Of a stretch of DNA of 64,000 nt, positions 38,401 to 47,600 are shown piece by piece. The notes under the pieces are model-generated. The model did no database searches, had not been told where the DNA came from, and saw only the letters and a list, made by a program, of their open reading frames with translations. Every line of letters begins with the position of its first letter. Position 1 is the stretch's first letter. Origin of the DNA: Asterias rubens. Lineage: Eukaryota > Echinodermata > Asteroidea > Forcipulatida > Asteriidae. The position numbers and the translations under genes are program-made. The stretch spans positions 1,550,001-1,614,000 of the forward strand of contig NC_047073.1 in assembly GCF_902459465.1 (NCBI RefSeq), written 5' to 3'.

Positions 38401-38628
38401 TTTTTTTTTAATAGTAAATGCGTGTAATGTCTTCATCAAAAAGTGTGCACAACATTTTGTGCAACCTGAATGAATGATTCTTAAATTGACTTGAAAATTA
38501 AGTTACAAATGAAAAACAAAATATTGCATTTTATATTTTCGTTTTATTTTGTTCAGGAGCAGTACGAGTTGATATACGAGGCCATACGGATGCATCTGGG
38601 CGCTGATGTCGTGTATGCAAACTTGTAG
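17402..38628 (+). CDS. Receptor-type tyrosine phosphatase with Ig-EGF-FN3 ectodomain and tandem PTP domains
   Basis: Thirty-two exons join in frame (4413 nt, 1470 aa): 17402-17498, 18264-18557, 20133-20384, 21970-22101, 22546-22692, 23171-23311, 24435-24572, 24866-24919, 25291-25611, 26271-26386, 26543-26750, 27142-27244, 27496-27736, 28015-28054, 28396-28492 (or 28534-28630), 29024-29061, 29521-29858, 30020-30107, 30345-30421, 31048-31084, 31382-31479, 31950-32075, 32312-32463, 33669-33804, 34437-34586, 34929-35028, 35509-35585, 36628-36762, 37032-37157, 37702-37847, 38194-38329, 38557-38628. Order: signal peptide (1-32), two Ig-like domains (33-214), EGF-like modules (215-418), three FN3 (419-761), TM (about 770-793), basic juxtamembrane, an Ala/Pro/Thr repeat linker, D1 (to about 1207) and D2. 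D1 keeps KNRY, WPD and HCSTGIGRTG, so it should be catalytic. D2 has WPV and QCIDGEGA without the P-loop Arg. The ectodomain order resembles Tie receptors. Upstream in-frame ATGs exist; 17402 gives the best signal peptide. Confidence 0.88.
17604..18095 (+). repeat. Tetranucleotide array (TTTG)n-(TCTG)n-(TCGG)n in RPTP intron 1
   Basis: A short TTTG run passes into a few TCTG units and then about 111 uninterrupted TCGG units (17651-18095). The long open frames across it on both strands (RSVG and PTDR repeats) are artefacts of a period-4 repeat with no stop codon. It lies between the signal-peptide exon and the first Ig exon. Confidence 0.95.
19077..20204 (+). repeat. 112-bp tandem array carrying the Ig-2 splice acceptor and exon head
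   Basis: Units begin with GTGATGTATCTC at 19121, 19233, 19345, 19457, 19569, 19681, 19796, 19910 and 20021, and the genuine Ig-2 exon begins at 20133. Spacing is 111-115 bp, mostly 112. Each unit holds the intron end (GATTGTAG) plus the first ~70 nt of the Ig-2 exon, then runs into the next unit's intron sequence. Most units read to an in-frame TGA at the next boundary, and two carry a 1-nt deletion that frameshifts them. Only the last copy continues into a full Ig exon. Confidence 0.9.
20588..20750 (-). mobile_element. SINE-1 copy
   Basis: Reverse orientation: GGTGGGATTCGAACCCATGA is the B-box side, then TCTAGAGCAGTGTCTTACCA and the CCGGTAGCTA head. In an RPTP intron. Confidence 0.7.
21211..21540 (+). 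repeat. ~140-bp tandem repeat, 2.3 units
   Basis: AACCCTTGGGACAAAGCAAT starts units at 21211, 21352 and 21491 (third truncated). Non-coding, in the Ig-2 to EGF-1 intron. Confidence 0.85.
21640..21958 (+). mobile_element. SINE-2 copy ending 11 bp before the EGF-1 exon
   Basis: Head with CTCAAGCTCTGGTGC and B box GGGTTCGAGTCCC, body CACTTAACTATAATTGCTTC and CAGGGAGCTGAGATGG, tail AAGCGCTTTGAGAGAAATAA then (ATT)n. The tail abuts the acceptor at 21969. Confidence 0.7.
23365..23740 (+). mobile_element. MITE with ends AAAGCCATTGGACCCT
   Basis: TTTAAAGCCATTGGACCCT and AGGGTCCAATGGCTTTAAA form the inverted ends. The interior resembles the MITE-1 GCACAC/GGCCGATTGAG pattern. It lies in the intron between two EGF exons of the RPTP gene. 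Confidence 0.7.
28396..28492 (+). other. Transmembrane exon, copy a, of the RPTP gene
   Basis: This 97-nt exon enters in phase 1 and leaves in phase 2. It encodes VPQSASPPVAAVVVPLML and then a hydrophobic run to FIIR, giving the only membrane span of the phosphatase. The acceptor is TTTGTCAG and the donor is AAG|GTAGTT. It lies in a 138-bp unit (28373-28510) that is repeated directly downstream. Confidence 0.8.
28534..28630 (+). other. Transmembrane exon, copy b (candidate mutually exclusive alternative)
   Basis: This is a second complete TM exon with the same length, phases, acceptor and donor as the copy 138 bp upstream. A few substitutions change the protein only conservatively (V to T, M to V, I to V within the span). 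Because 97 is not a multiple of three, including both copies would shift the frame before the phosphatase domains. One copy per transcript is therefore expected. Which copy is used cannot be told from the sequence. Confidence 0.75.
30781..31072 (+). repeat. 146-bp direct duplication of an acceptor and PTP-D1 exon head
   Basis: 30781-30926 and 30927-31072 are nearly identical. Each contains the intron end CCATTACAG and the first 25 nt or so of the exon encoding GFNEPNKY. Only the second copy (exon from 31048) continues to IASQ and a good donor at 31085. The first exon head (30902 onward) is cut off by the start of the second unit. Confidence 0.85.
31181..31262 (+). mobile_element. SINE-2 head fragment
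   Basis: ATCGTGGCCGAGCAGCTCAG then GAGTGTGGGTTTAAGCCTCA: a decayed A-box and B-box pair in an RPTP intron. Confidence 0.5.
32487..32874 (+). mobile_element. MITE-1 full copy in the RPTP catalytic-exon intron
   Basis: TTAAAGACATTGGATATATA to GTGTCCACTGCCTTTAA. It begins 23 bp after the donor of the exon carrying WPD and the HC of the D1 active site, splitting nothing coding. Confidence 0.75.
35078..35235. mobile_element. GGGTCA/TGACCC-rich short element
   Basis: Begins ACTCTAAAAAGTCCCGGGTC and repeats GGGTCAGAAATTT and TGACCC words in both orientations. It looks like the terminus of a small DNA transposon, in the intron between D1 and D2. Confidence 0.45.
35640..36310 (+). repeat. 61-bp minisatellite, about 11 units, in an RPTP D2 intron
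   Basis: The unit contains CTCACTGATTCTAAAGTTCA and CCAATCCTCCAGAGAAAT and repeats every 61 bp with few changes, decaying at the downstream end. It lies between the exons ending at 35585 and starting at 36628. No exon sequence is seen in the unit. Confidence 0.9.
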
Positions 38629-40629
38629 ACACCCCCCCTCCCGCCCCCGCCCCATCAACTTGTGGAAGCTGTTACCAAAACGATCAGTCAAGTAAAGATA
38701 GATAAGACGGTCAAACTAACTTTAATTGTTGTTATTTAACTGTCTTTTATGCAGCCGGAAAGTGCTTTAATTTTTGTGAGGGTGGTAATTGTTTCGACCG
38801 ATTTTGCTTGATAACTGAGGTTTTTTTTCCGTGCTGATGGGCAACGGGCTCGATTGACAGAGAAAATCTTTCTGGTCAAGAGGATGTTACACAAATAGTT
38901 TTGAAAATGTTGCGAATTTACTTTTAGAGAATTTTACTCCATTTTATTATTAGCCCACAGATTGGAAAATGTATGCAAATGTTGCACTTTTCCTTTAAAA
39001 TTTCTTTTAAATTTATAAATTTATTATTATTTTATGACCGAGTCACATGTGTTTTTTTATGTTGCAGAAATCGGGGGGAACAATCATAAAGTGAACGGGT
39101 TCATTTTAAAACAGGTGCCCGAATTGTAGGACTCTATTACAGGTTGGTTTTATGATATTGTGGTTAAAAAATGTGAATCAATTTATACGTACAAAATCAA
39201 AGGTTTAGATAGGAATACTAATGTTTAAACTAATAAATAGGTCATGCAATACTCAGACATTATTCAAACAATTTGTGAGCTTAGTCTTTAAGAAGGAAAC
39301 TCACTACACCCATTGTATAGGGTTGGAAGTTCGTACTCAGCAATATTAGACAATTCTAAAAGTATACTTTGTTCATTTCCTGCTTTTATCCCCATTGAGA
39401 ACCAATACCACAGACAATGTAAAATGAAAGTTATGCGATTGGTGTCGATCCTTGAGCAGCTAGATATTATTATATAGTAGCCATGTATTTTTTTATTTAG
39501 TATTTTTTTTTTTATTAAAGTAGGTTATAATAATGCCAAAAGTGTATAATACTACAAATACAATTTGATAAGATCAACTGTAAGCCAAGAGTACTTGAAA
39601 AAAAAATTGTATAATCAGAATCTGAAATAACGTTGAGTTTACTTTATTTTATTATACTCAGACATAATTACATTTACTTTTTGTTTAAATAGTCAGAACT
39701 TTTCAGAATAATACGAGTATAAAAATGTACGTGTTATTAGTTTATGGCAATGTAACTTAATAAAATGCAGATTGATTTTAAGGAACGCTGTAGTAGACCA
39801 TAACATATTATTTGCAAAGAGTCCGAACCTTTTGAGGGATCGATCTATCGGTTCTTCAAGCAGTGCCATATTGCTTAATGCCAACCTTGGCCAAATTGCA
39901 TGAAGCTGATAGCAGCAAATACTGCTAAGAACATTTTTAACAAAATATTGAAAGTCTCCCAGTGTCTTAAAAAGATATTAAATAAATTTGTTCGAACAAC
40001 TAAAGTTTTTTGTTTTTTTTGGCAGGTCAGCTGTTTTAAAATTGTTTACCCCCCCCCCCAAAAAAAAAAAGCAGAAAAAAGCACAGAACTCCAGATTGTG
40101 GCTTGTCATAATTTCATTAAATTAGTTGCAGACCACCAAAGAACTGTAATACACAGTTTTGCGCATGAATATTTGTCTATTGAGTGTGGCGCAATCACAG
40201 GGATCGATCACAAGCGCCCTATGTGCCAACATTTTGTTACGCCTGGAAAGCAAAGATTGTATATGTAGCATCTTTCTTTTTTCTCAAACCGAGTAATCAT
40301 TGTGATAATGAAAGGTCAAACCTTACAAACTTCATAAGCGTAGCCCTTCATTCAAGGGCGATTTGTTGGGTATCTGGGCTAGGGATAACCAGATTAGACA
40401 TGCTAGAAGAGATCAGAAGAAAGATTACCATGGCAACGTGACGCAGATACTATAGAAACATCAGATGCTGTTTATTAGTAGCAAACTGTTACCTGTTGGT
40501 ACCAAAGTAGACAAAGCGTTGCTCAGGCATGTTGGAGTTTTTATAACGATACCGTCAGTATTGTCACACTGTCGAGTTATTTCCACCAAAGTCTTGTTCG
40601 TATTTCTTGAATTCACTTTCATGTGAACC
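38629..40629. other. RPTP 3' flank and lectin upstream region
   Basis: No coding exon seen. AT-rich with several AATAAA words (the first clear one near 39232), so much of it may be RPTP 3' UTR. Confidence 0.4.
40541..40546 (+). promoter_or_regulatory. Possible TATA element of the lectin gene
   Basis: TTATAA lies 84 bases before the lectin ATG within AGTTTTTATAACGAT, a workable distance for a start site near 40570. It is a weak motif match in AT-rich DNA. Confidence 0.25.
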
Positions 40630-41370
40630 ATGAAGACCTTAATTTTACTATTCGCAGTTGCCTTTTATTCTGTGGTATCGAGCTGCAATAAAGGTTTGGT
40701 CTGCACCTCTGAGTGGGTAATGTTTGGAGAGTCATGCTACAAGTACGTGATGGAGAAAATGACTTTTGATGACGCAGTCATCAACTGTACCGCTATGAGC
40801 AGCCGCCTGGTAGTCCCTTCGTCACTCACAGAGCATCAGCTTATCTGGGACATGGTTAATAAAGTTGAAAGTGGTAAGGTCTGGGTTGGCTGCACTGATA
40901 AGAAGGAAGAAGACAAGTGGCTGCAGCCTGGTGAGGGAGGCGAAGAATGTAGTTACTTCAACTGGTCTCCAGGAGAACCAAATAATGCTGAAGGCGAACA
41001 TTGTGCGTTTATGAATGTTGATGTTAATGGCAGTTGGAACGATGGAAAATGTACCTGGCTGATCTACGTGGTCTGTCAGCGCCCTGCCGTCGCACCAACC
41101 ACCCCGCCAGTCAGTCTGTACTGCCTGCAAGCAGACACCAACGGCCGCTTCGCATCCCATTGCCTGACCGGTCATGTAATCAAGGAGTTACCGATCAAGG
41201 GCGTGGTCGCGTGTGGCTCAGCGTGCCGGGATGAGCCTCGATGCCACTCCTTCAATGTACGACTTGGCAGCAGCAAAGAGAAGATCTGTCAGCTCAATGA
41301 CGTCACTCGTGAAGATGCCGACAAAGAGGATATCCAGATTGATAGTTCTTGTTTTTATTTCAACAACTGA
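40630..41370 (+). CDS. Secreted C-type lectin with PAN/apple-like C-terminal domain, single exon
   Basis: One uninterrupted frame of 246 codons plus TGA. Residues 1-18 form a signal peptide (MKTLILLFAVAFYSVVSS). Residues about 25-151 are a C-type lectin domain: the WVMFGESCYKY start, WVGC, an EPN motif at 116-118, WND at 136-138 and a final VVCQ. EPN with WND is the calcium-site arrangement usually linked to mannose-type sugars; specificity here is inference. After a Pro/Thr linker, residues 163-244 carry six Cys in a pattern like PAN/apple domains (SLYCLQ, ACGSAC, RCHSFNVR, KICQLN, SSCFYF). The likely role is a soluble recognition lectin. The gene has no intron, unlike its exon-rich neighbours, and lies 2 kb downstream of the RPTP gene on the same strand. 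N52 lies in an N-glycosylation sequon. Confidence 0.88.
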   Translation: MKTLILLFAVAFYSVVSSCNKGLVCTSEWVMFGESCYKYVMEKMTFDDAVINCTAMSSRLVVPSSLTEHQLIWDMVNKVESGKVWVGCTDKKEEDKWLQPGEGGEECSYFNWSPGEPNNAEGEHCAFMNVDVNGSWNDGKCTWLIYVVCQRPAVAPTTPPVSLYCLQADTNGRFASHCLTGHVIKELPIKGVVACGSACRDEPRCHSFNVRLGSSKEKICQLNDVTREDADKEDIQIDSSCFYFNN

Positions 41371-42553
41371 CAAAGTACAAATAGAACGGAGCGAATGAGA
41401 AACAGTCGGATTGACAGCGTAGTGAATTGACAATGGATTGCTGTATCGATTAATCTTTTTATTGATATCATTATTGGTTATTGACTGCCAGCTATAAATA
41501 TAAAAATGCAGTCGGGTGACGTGCTTTAAAATAATTGCCCTCCCCAATCCCGAAATAATTGCCTTCTTTCCCTTCACCATTAACAACTAATTTAAGCTTC
41601 ATGTTTTGACGTCATAACGTCTTTTAAATGAGCGGTGAAGATAAGTTTTCAAATGAGAATAACTTAACAATAATGTGAAGGCAACATGTCAGATTATAGA
41701 GTAAGGACAGAGACTCAGATGATGCAAGACTTGAGCATTACGCCCTATTTAAATTGCACGCAGAGGGCGCTATTTCGTCTTTACAGTTTCAGTTTAAGGC
41801 CCGTTTTGCACTCACGGCTTCGGCTCCGTCTTTCGGTATGTTAAACAGGCGGACGGATATCTCCTTTGTCTGAGAAACTCAAGTTTAATCTGTAACTTGT
41901 GTCTAAGCAAGTAATTGTACCAGTCATTGTTCAAATCTAACTTGCAATGGCTTATTGTAAGTGCCCCCCCCCCAAAAAAAAAAAAGGTTACACCCCTTGC
42001 ATCCCCTTCAATTTTACCCCTGGGTTGGTCTTACACATGAGATCCATTGGTATGATCAAAGGTTACAATTCTTATTTTGATTCCAGCAAAAGATTTTTCA
42101 AGTATTTCAGATAAAAATATGATTGTTTTCAAGACTGCAGTATATTTCTTGTTACATTTATGATTTTCAACACCTTGAAATTAAAACAGGTGGACCAAAG
42201 GCCAAAATCGATTCAATGTGCACAGTTAAAAGACAAAACATATAAATGGCTTTAAGATAAGTTTGAGGGAAGCGAAGGTCTGCAACCAACGATCATCATA
42301 AACATCAATCTTCAAAACGTTCATAAGCTTGAGGTTTAAAAAAAGAGCACGAGAAGAGCTCCCCCCCCCCCCCCCCCCCAACACCCCTTAACCTACTGCA
42401 AATAAATTATTATTAGTGGGAGATCGATCTCATGCTATTAAACAAGTTAACCAACTACAACAATGCAGGCGGATTTTAAATTCTTATTGTTTTTATTAAT
42501 TTTCTCTGTACAATAACAATAACTTTAAAAAACTTTCATCTTATCTTTACTGT

Positions 42554-42907
42554 CAAAGTATATAATCAATGTATCCCAACATAAGCATAGAATAACAAAG
42601 CCTGTGAAAATTTTGACTTAAATTTGGTATTCGAAGTTGCAAGAGAATAACGGGGAAAAACACCCTGTTGCAGAAGTTGTGTGCGCTCAGATGCCTCAAA
42701 TTCTAAACTCAGCTGAGGTCTCTTATTCAATCAAAATATTTTAGTGAGAAATTACTTCTTTTTTTTCTCCAAAACGATGTTACTTCATAGGGGGCCGTTT
42801 TCTCACCATGTTTTATACTATCAACAGCTCTCCATTACTCATTACCAAGTAAATTTTTATGCTAATAATTATTTTGAGTAATAACCCAAAGTGTCCAGTG
42901 CCTTTAA
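42554..42907 (+). mobile_element. MITE-1 copy, 5' end truncated
   Basis: Family internal words from ATGTATCCCAACATAAGC to AGTGTCCAGTGCCTTTAA. Confidence 0.65.
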
Positions 42908-43199
42908 ACATTTGATTCTTATCTTATATAAATGTAGATAATTAAAACTAATATGTGAACATTTAATTTCTTACAGGTGATAGAATTTTGTATTTATCAT
43001 GGAAATTTTGAGCGGTTATGTCAGCGTATGAAGAATACATCGCTATTGGAATACACAATCTGAGAAGCGTTTTTGACAGTAACGGTTCTCAAATTCAAAT
43101 TTTGGGGAATACAAACTAAAACTTTTCCACATAACCGTAAGGAGTGATAGTAATTTTTACTTTTTATTTTATTTATTTTAACAAAACCTCCAAAAATGG

Positions 43200-43375
43200 A
43201 GTAGATGAAAAGACTTGTTGATAAGACACTGCTCTAGAATTGCAAGGGTCGTGGGTTCGAATCCCACCCGAGTAATATGCCTGTGATTTTGTTCACACAA
43301 TTTGGGTAAGTACTGAGTATACAGGGCTAACAGTGTATATGGGTAAAAACCAAACATAAATATGAAAATACAAAT
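43200..43375 (+). mobile_element. SINE-1 copy
   Basis: AAGACACTGCTCTAGAATTG, perfect B box GGGTTCGAATCCC, then GTAATATGCCTGTG and TGAGTATACAGGGC. Confidence 0.7.
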
Positions 43376-43645
43376 TATATACAATTCAAGGTACATAGAT
43401 TAGAATTCATGGAAACAGGATAACCATGACACTCATGGACGATCCCAAGTAGACCATATTAAAAAAGTATGAAACAAAAGGATTGTCAGGTTTAATTTCT
43501 GTCTGAAAGAAGGATAAACTAATAATGTAGTTAATAAGAAAAACATGCTTTCAAGCCACATTTCAAAAACTAGTACATATAAAAAAGCTGTGAACAATGT
43601 AAACATAGAAGCCTACCCACGTTGCAATAATTCAAAATTGATTTT

Positions 43646-43764
43646 TGAACAACTTGGTGTATCTCAACATTTGCATAAAACAATAAACTTGTAAAAATTT
43701 GAGCTCACCAAGTGAGAATACTAGTCTTTGACAATATTACCAAAGGTGTCCAGTGTCTTTAAAA
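43646..43764. mobile_element. MITE-1 short foldback derivative
   Basis: Two head segments in inverted orientation: the CTTGGTGTATCTCAACAT half runs directly into CACCAAGTGAGAATACTAGT and ends GTCCAGTGTCTTTAA. The middle is deleted. Confidence 0.5.
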
Positions 43765-43781
43765 ATCCTTATTGAGTAAAC

Positions 43782-44240
43782 TTTAAAGGCACTGGACACC
43801 TTTGGTAATTGTCTAAGACCAGTCTTTTCACTTGGTGTATCTCAACATGATTATGCATAAATAACAAACTTGTGAAAATTTGGACTCAATTGGTCATCAA
43901 AGTTGCGAGAAAATAATGGGGAAAAAACACCCTTAGCTCACAAGTTGTATGCTTTCTTTCAGATGCCTTGAATTGAGACCTCAGCCGAGGTCTCGAATTC
44001 AATTAAAATATTATACATCTTTTCTCCAAAACTATGTTACTTCAGGGGGTGCAGTTTCTCACAATGTTTTTCATTATCAACTGCTCTCCATTGCTCACTA
44101 CCAAGTAAGTTTTTATGCTAAGGGTCTTTTCCAAACCTCGTCATGGGCTCTGGCTGCGGCTTGCCAGCTCTGTTTGAGTTAGCTCAAGCCTGAAGCCAAA
44201 GCCAGAGCCCAAGCCGAGGTTTGGTAAAGGCCCTTAGCTT
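43782..44240 (+). mobile_element. MITE-1 copy interrupted by a hairpin element
   Basis: The MITE-1 body starts TTAAAGGCACTGGACACC. At 44118-44238 a separate foldback lies near its end, with arms AAGGGTCTTTTCCAAACCTC and GAGGTTTGGTAAAGGCCCTT. Confidence 0.6.
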
Positions 44241-44270
44241 TGAATGACACGTACAGTCAATAGGGTGCCC

Positions 44271-46926
44271 TCATGGTCCAGCTGAGTTCACTTGAATAGT
44301 TCGCCTTGTGTGCAGAATCATCTGGCTAGACTCGACGCAGTCCTCCTTCAGCTGGTTGCACAGTTCAAAAAGTTCTTCAGCATCTGCATCAAAGTGTCGC
44401 AAAAACTGTGGGAGAGAATTTTTAATTTTGGATTACAAACAAACTATTGTTATGATTTTGTTAAGGGCTCCTAGGCACTGGACAGGTTTGGTAACTGTTT
44501 AAGACCAGTGTTTTCACTTGGTGTTGTCAAACATTTTGCATAAAAATAACAATATCTGCGACGATTTGGGCTCAGTTGGTCATTGAAACAAAATTTGATT
44601 GCTTTCAGATTTCTGAGAAAGCAGAAGGCCTGAAGTCTTTCTCAGATTCAAATATTTTAGTGAGAAGTAGAAACTACCTCTTTCGCAAAAACTTTTACTT
44701 CAGAGGGAGTTATTTCTCATGTTGTATACTTTCAAAAGCTCTCAATTGCTCGTATAACCATTAAATTTGTTTTATGCTCGTATATATTTTGATTATATAG
44801 ACCATGTGAGCTATGTTTACAATAAGTGCGACCTAGTACATTCTTTGGCTAGTCTGGCAGGCAAGATACTGAACTACCCTGGTCATATGGGAAAGTTTAA
44901 GTGTTGTGTAATAATTTCCACATAAATCCAAGAGTTATGAAAGTAAAGCTGGAAAAGTTTTGTGATGTGCCCCCTTTCATCATATCAAAAATTGATAAAA
45001 ATTGGACAGTGCAATTTCCATAAAATATAAGATTTTATGTTTTCTTCCATTAGGCTGTGTATAAATCTTGCCTGCAGGAAGTCCAGGGGTGGATTTCACA
45101 AAGGTAGTCCTAACTTAGGACTAGTCCTAGGCAATGCTAAGAGATAGGACCAGTCCTAAGTTAGGATGAGTTACTAGTCCTAACTTAGGACCAGTCCTAT
45201 CTCTTAGCATTGCTTAGGACTAGTCTTAAGTTAGAACTACCTTTGTGAAATCCACCCCTGGCTTGGTGGCTCTTTTGTAAACATTTCAGTCTAACAACCC
45301 AGATCACACAAATCCTTCAATTGCTGCATGCAGGCACACAGCACTTTTGACAAATGTTACAGAGCAGTGATTTTTTTAGCTGTGGATCTTCTTCGTTCAA
45401 AAACGTAGCTCCAGTTTTAATGAAGACTCCACATATTGGATGGCTGTTTTTTTTTTTTATTGAAGAATGAAAACTAAACTAAGAATGAATGTGCATTCAA
45501 AGTTTGAAGATTTCAACCTTCAATGGTGATTGATTTGGGATCCCCTTCATCTCTTACCAAAACTTGGAGATGAATTTCAAAGAAAATGTTTAAGGGACAC
45601 GTTGCCTTGGATTGGGCGAGTGCCGAGTTGGTCGTTTCATAACAAACAGGTTTCAAACGCTTATCAACGACCAACTTGAACATATCCAAAGCAACGTGTC
45701 CCTTAACAAATCTTTTCAAAGTTTCTTACCATGCGGTCTGTTGTTGACTTGTTGATGTTTCCTTCACCATGCCTGTTGCAACAACTCCAGCTGTAGGCTA
45801 CTCACCACCGCACACAAGACTCGGCTGAAAAGAAGAGAAAACAAAACTAAGGGTGAGAGTCATTGCCAACAAAAAGGCCTGAAACTGGGTTACAAATTCT
45901 AAGGTTGGTTTGAAATGATGGCATTTCCACCTTTTGGTAAATCAATGAGTTATAGTTTTAGAGGAGCTTTTTGAACAGTGTCCGCAGCACTAGAGAATTT
46001 GATCAAACATCAAGATTTCTTTATGATGGAAAAAATACTGTCTGGTTTTCTTCACTAGGTCAACATAAAAAGTCTGAATTCAAATAAAAGACTGAAAATC
46101 TCATCCCTGACAAGCTTTCGATCAATTAATGGTTTCTCTGCATTGATAGTTCTAAGACAAGCTGAATATTGTTTCAAGAATGTGCCATTGTTCTTATTTG
46201 CAGAAACACACATGATACCTCTAACTCTTATAATTTATTTTGATGATGGCTTACTCGCTGGTAGATTGGTTGTAAGTCATTGTTTTAATGACTCGCAAAT
46301 AGTAAACAAACAAAAAATTGCTGATATTGTAACCATAAAAGTAGACTTTATGTTCTAATCCGGTTCTTTCCGAGATGTTCAAAAATTTGTGTATATTTCT
46401 CGAAGCTTGTTTGTTCAAATTAACTGGAAAGTTCCTTTGTTTGTTTGTTTGAATGATCTTTCCATCAAGGAAACTCGGCAAACTCCCACAAAGGGATATA
46501 AACATGCACAAGCTGGCAAAAGCCAATCTCTCTCATACAAACATTGGTTTAATGTCTATGATTATGAGTTGCACAAACCAAGAAATTGTGATTCAGCAAC
46601 TAGACGACAATAATTATTCTAGTCATTGTGAAATCAGTGGTTAGCTGGGGGATTCGAACCAACAACCTTGTGATTGCAAGTCCTGCAGTCTAACCACTGG
46701 ACCCCGGTGACGACAATACTTATTCTTGTCATTGTGAAATCAGTGGTTAGCTGGGGGATTCGAACCCACAACCTTGTGATTGCAAGTCCTGCAGTCTAAC
46801 CACTTGACCACGGTGACCAGAAAGACTATCATGCAGTGGTCAAATGAAGTCAAATTACCATAAGATTACCTTGATACCAAAACTGTCACCAGCTACTTGT
46901 TCCAGAGTTGTCAGCAATGCGCACAT
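44271..46926 (-). CDS. Candidate small two-exon gene, 63 aa, function unknown
   Basis: Proposed coding exons are 46926-46870 (MCALLTTLEQVAGDSFGIK, donor AAG|GTAATC) and 44405-44271 (begins FLRHFDADAEELFELCNQLK, ends IQVNSAGP, TGA), both phase 0. The terminal exon has a good acceptor (CTCTCCCACAG) and reads like an amphipathic helix. Another exon-like segment at 45835-45741 (acceptor TTTTCAG, donor GCATG|GTAAGA) lies in the intron. Its last codon would be an ATG directly in frame with the terminal exon, so it could be an alternative 5' exon. I do not recognise the family. Support is open frame, splice signals and composition only. Confidence 0.35.
44471..44800 (+). mobile_element. MITE-1 diverged copy
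   Basis: Starts CTAGGCACTGGACAGGTTTG and keeps the TTACTTCAGAGGGAG and GCTCGTAT words; the 3' TIR is not recognisable. Confidence 0.5.
44795..45030 (+). repeat. Interspersed repeat, second copy of the 5.4-5.7 kb element
   Basis: Shares several diverged words with 5440-5730 in the opposite orientation. No coding capacity seen. Confidence 0.5.
45084..45260. mobile_element. Full-length foldback element (CAGGGGTGGATTTCACAAAG)
   Basis: The two halves are inverted copies along almost the whole length, from CAGGGGTGGATTTCACAAAG to CTTTGTGAAATCCACCCCTG, with TCCTAACTTAGGAC words inside. Typical of a palindromic MITE. Confidence 0.8.
45589..45707. mobile_element. Short inverted-repeat element (TTAAGGGACACGTTGC)
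   Basis: Ends TTAAGGGACACGTTGCCTT and AAGCAACGTGTCCCTTAA are inverted. A solo fragment of the same family is at 61570-61606. Confidence 0.7.
46615..46820 (-). mobile_element. Two tandem tRNA-derived copies (109-bp period)
   Basis: On the minus strand each has TGGTCAAGTGGTTAGACTGC and B box GGGTTCGAATCCCCC. The acceptor arms do not pair, so these are SINE units, not tRNA genes. Confidence 0.65.
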
Positions 46927-47214
46927 TAACCTCTCACAACATTCTCTTCAGAAGAATGGACACTGTGAAAACCAAAAACAGATTAAATAGCCTTGGCTGG
47001 AGATGTCGGTGTGTAGACTAGCTCGCCATGTTCAGAATAAACTGCATAGCTGGAAGAAAAACATTAAAAACAATGTTAGCGTTTGACACAATAGTAAGCT
47101 AAAGTGGGGTTCTGATACCTTACCAAACTGTTCTCATCGGTGTCCAAGAGATGCTACCATCAAGGCACAATAACTTCTGTGGGAAAAACAAAAACAAAGT
47201 TAAAGCCAGTTGAT

Positions 47215-47332
47215 AAAACGTAAAAAGCTGCAGGTGGAGGGAAAGGTTGTTAGAAGCTCTGGAGATAAAAGGTTGTTAGAAGCTGTGGAGTAAAACGGTT
47301 GTTAGAAGCTGTGGAGTTAAACGGTTGTTAAT
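47215..47332 (+). repeat. ~30-bp tandem repeat, 3-4 units
   Basis: GGTTGTTAGAAGCTGTGGAG repeats with small changes. It falls between candidate exons of the small minus-strand genes. Confidence 0.75.
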
Positions 47333-47600
47333 CTTTTATACTTATCCTGATACTTAACCTGTTGAACTCTATAGCGACCTCTAACGACCTCTGGTCATCA
47401 TGCATCAAGGACATCCAATGAAGACTCATCATCGTCTGCCCAAGTTCAGTCTTGAACCTCACATCTTGCCTCTGAACCTGCTAGAAGGGTGAAGGGTTTA
47501 GTCTTCTATCTAGGCCAACACTATTATAATATCTAAGCCAATGCTATCTTACCACCCATACAAACCTAGGCATCACTGGTGTCCTCTTGCCCATGGCTGG

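Larger units (their letters stand above)
41371..44270. other. Non-coding stretch after the lectin gene
   Basis: Homopolymer C tract at 42361-42379 and C/A tract near 41965, then MITE-1 and SINE-1 copies. No exon supported. Confidence 0.5.

Noticed and set aside
46640..46818. tRNA genes on the minus strand
   Set aside because: A and B boxes are present but acceptor and anticodon stems do not pair, and the copies are part of a dispersed repeat.
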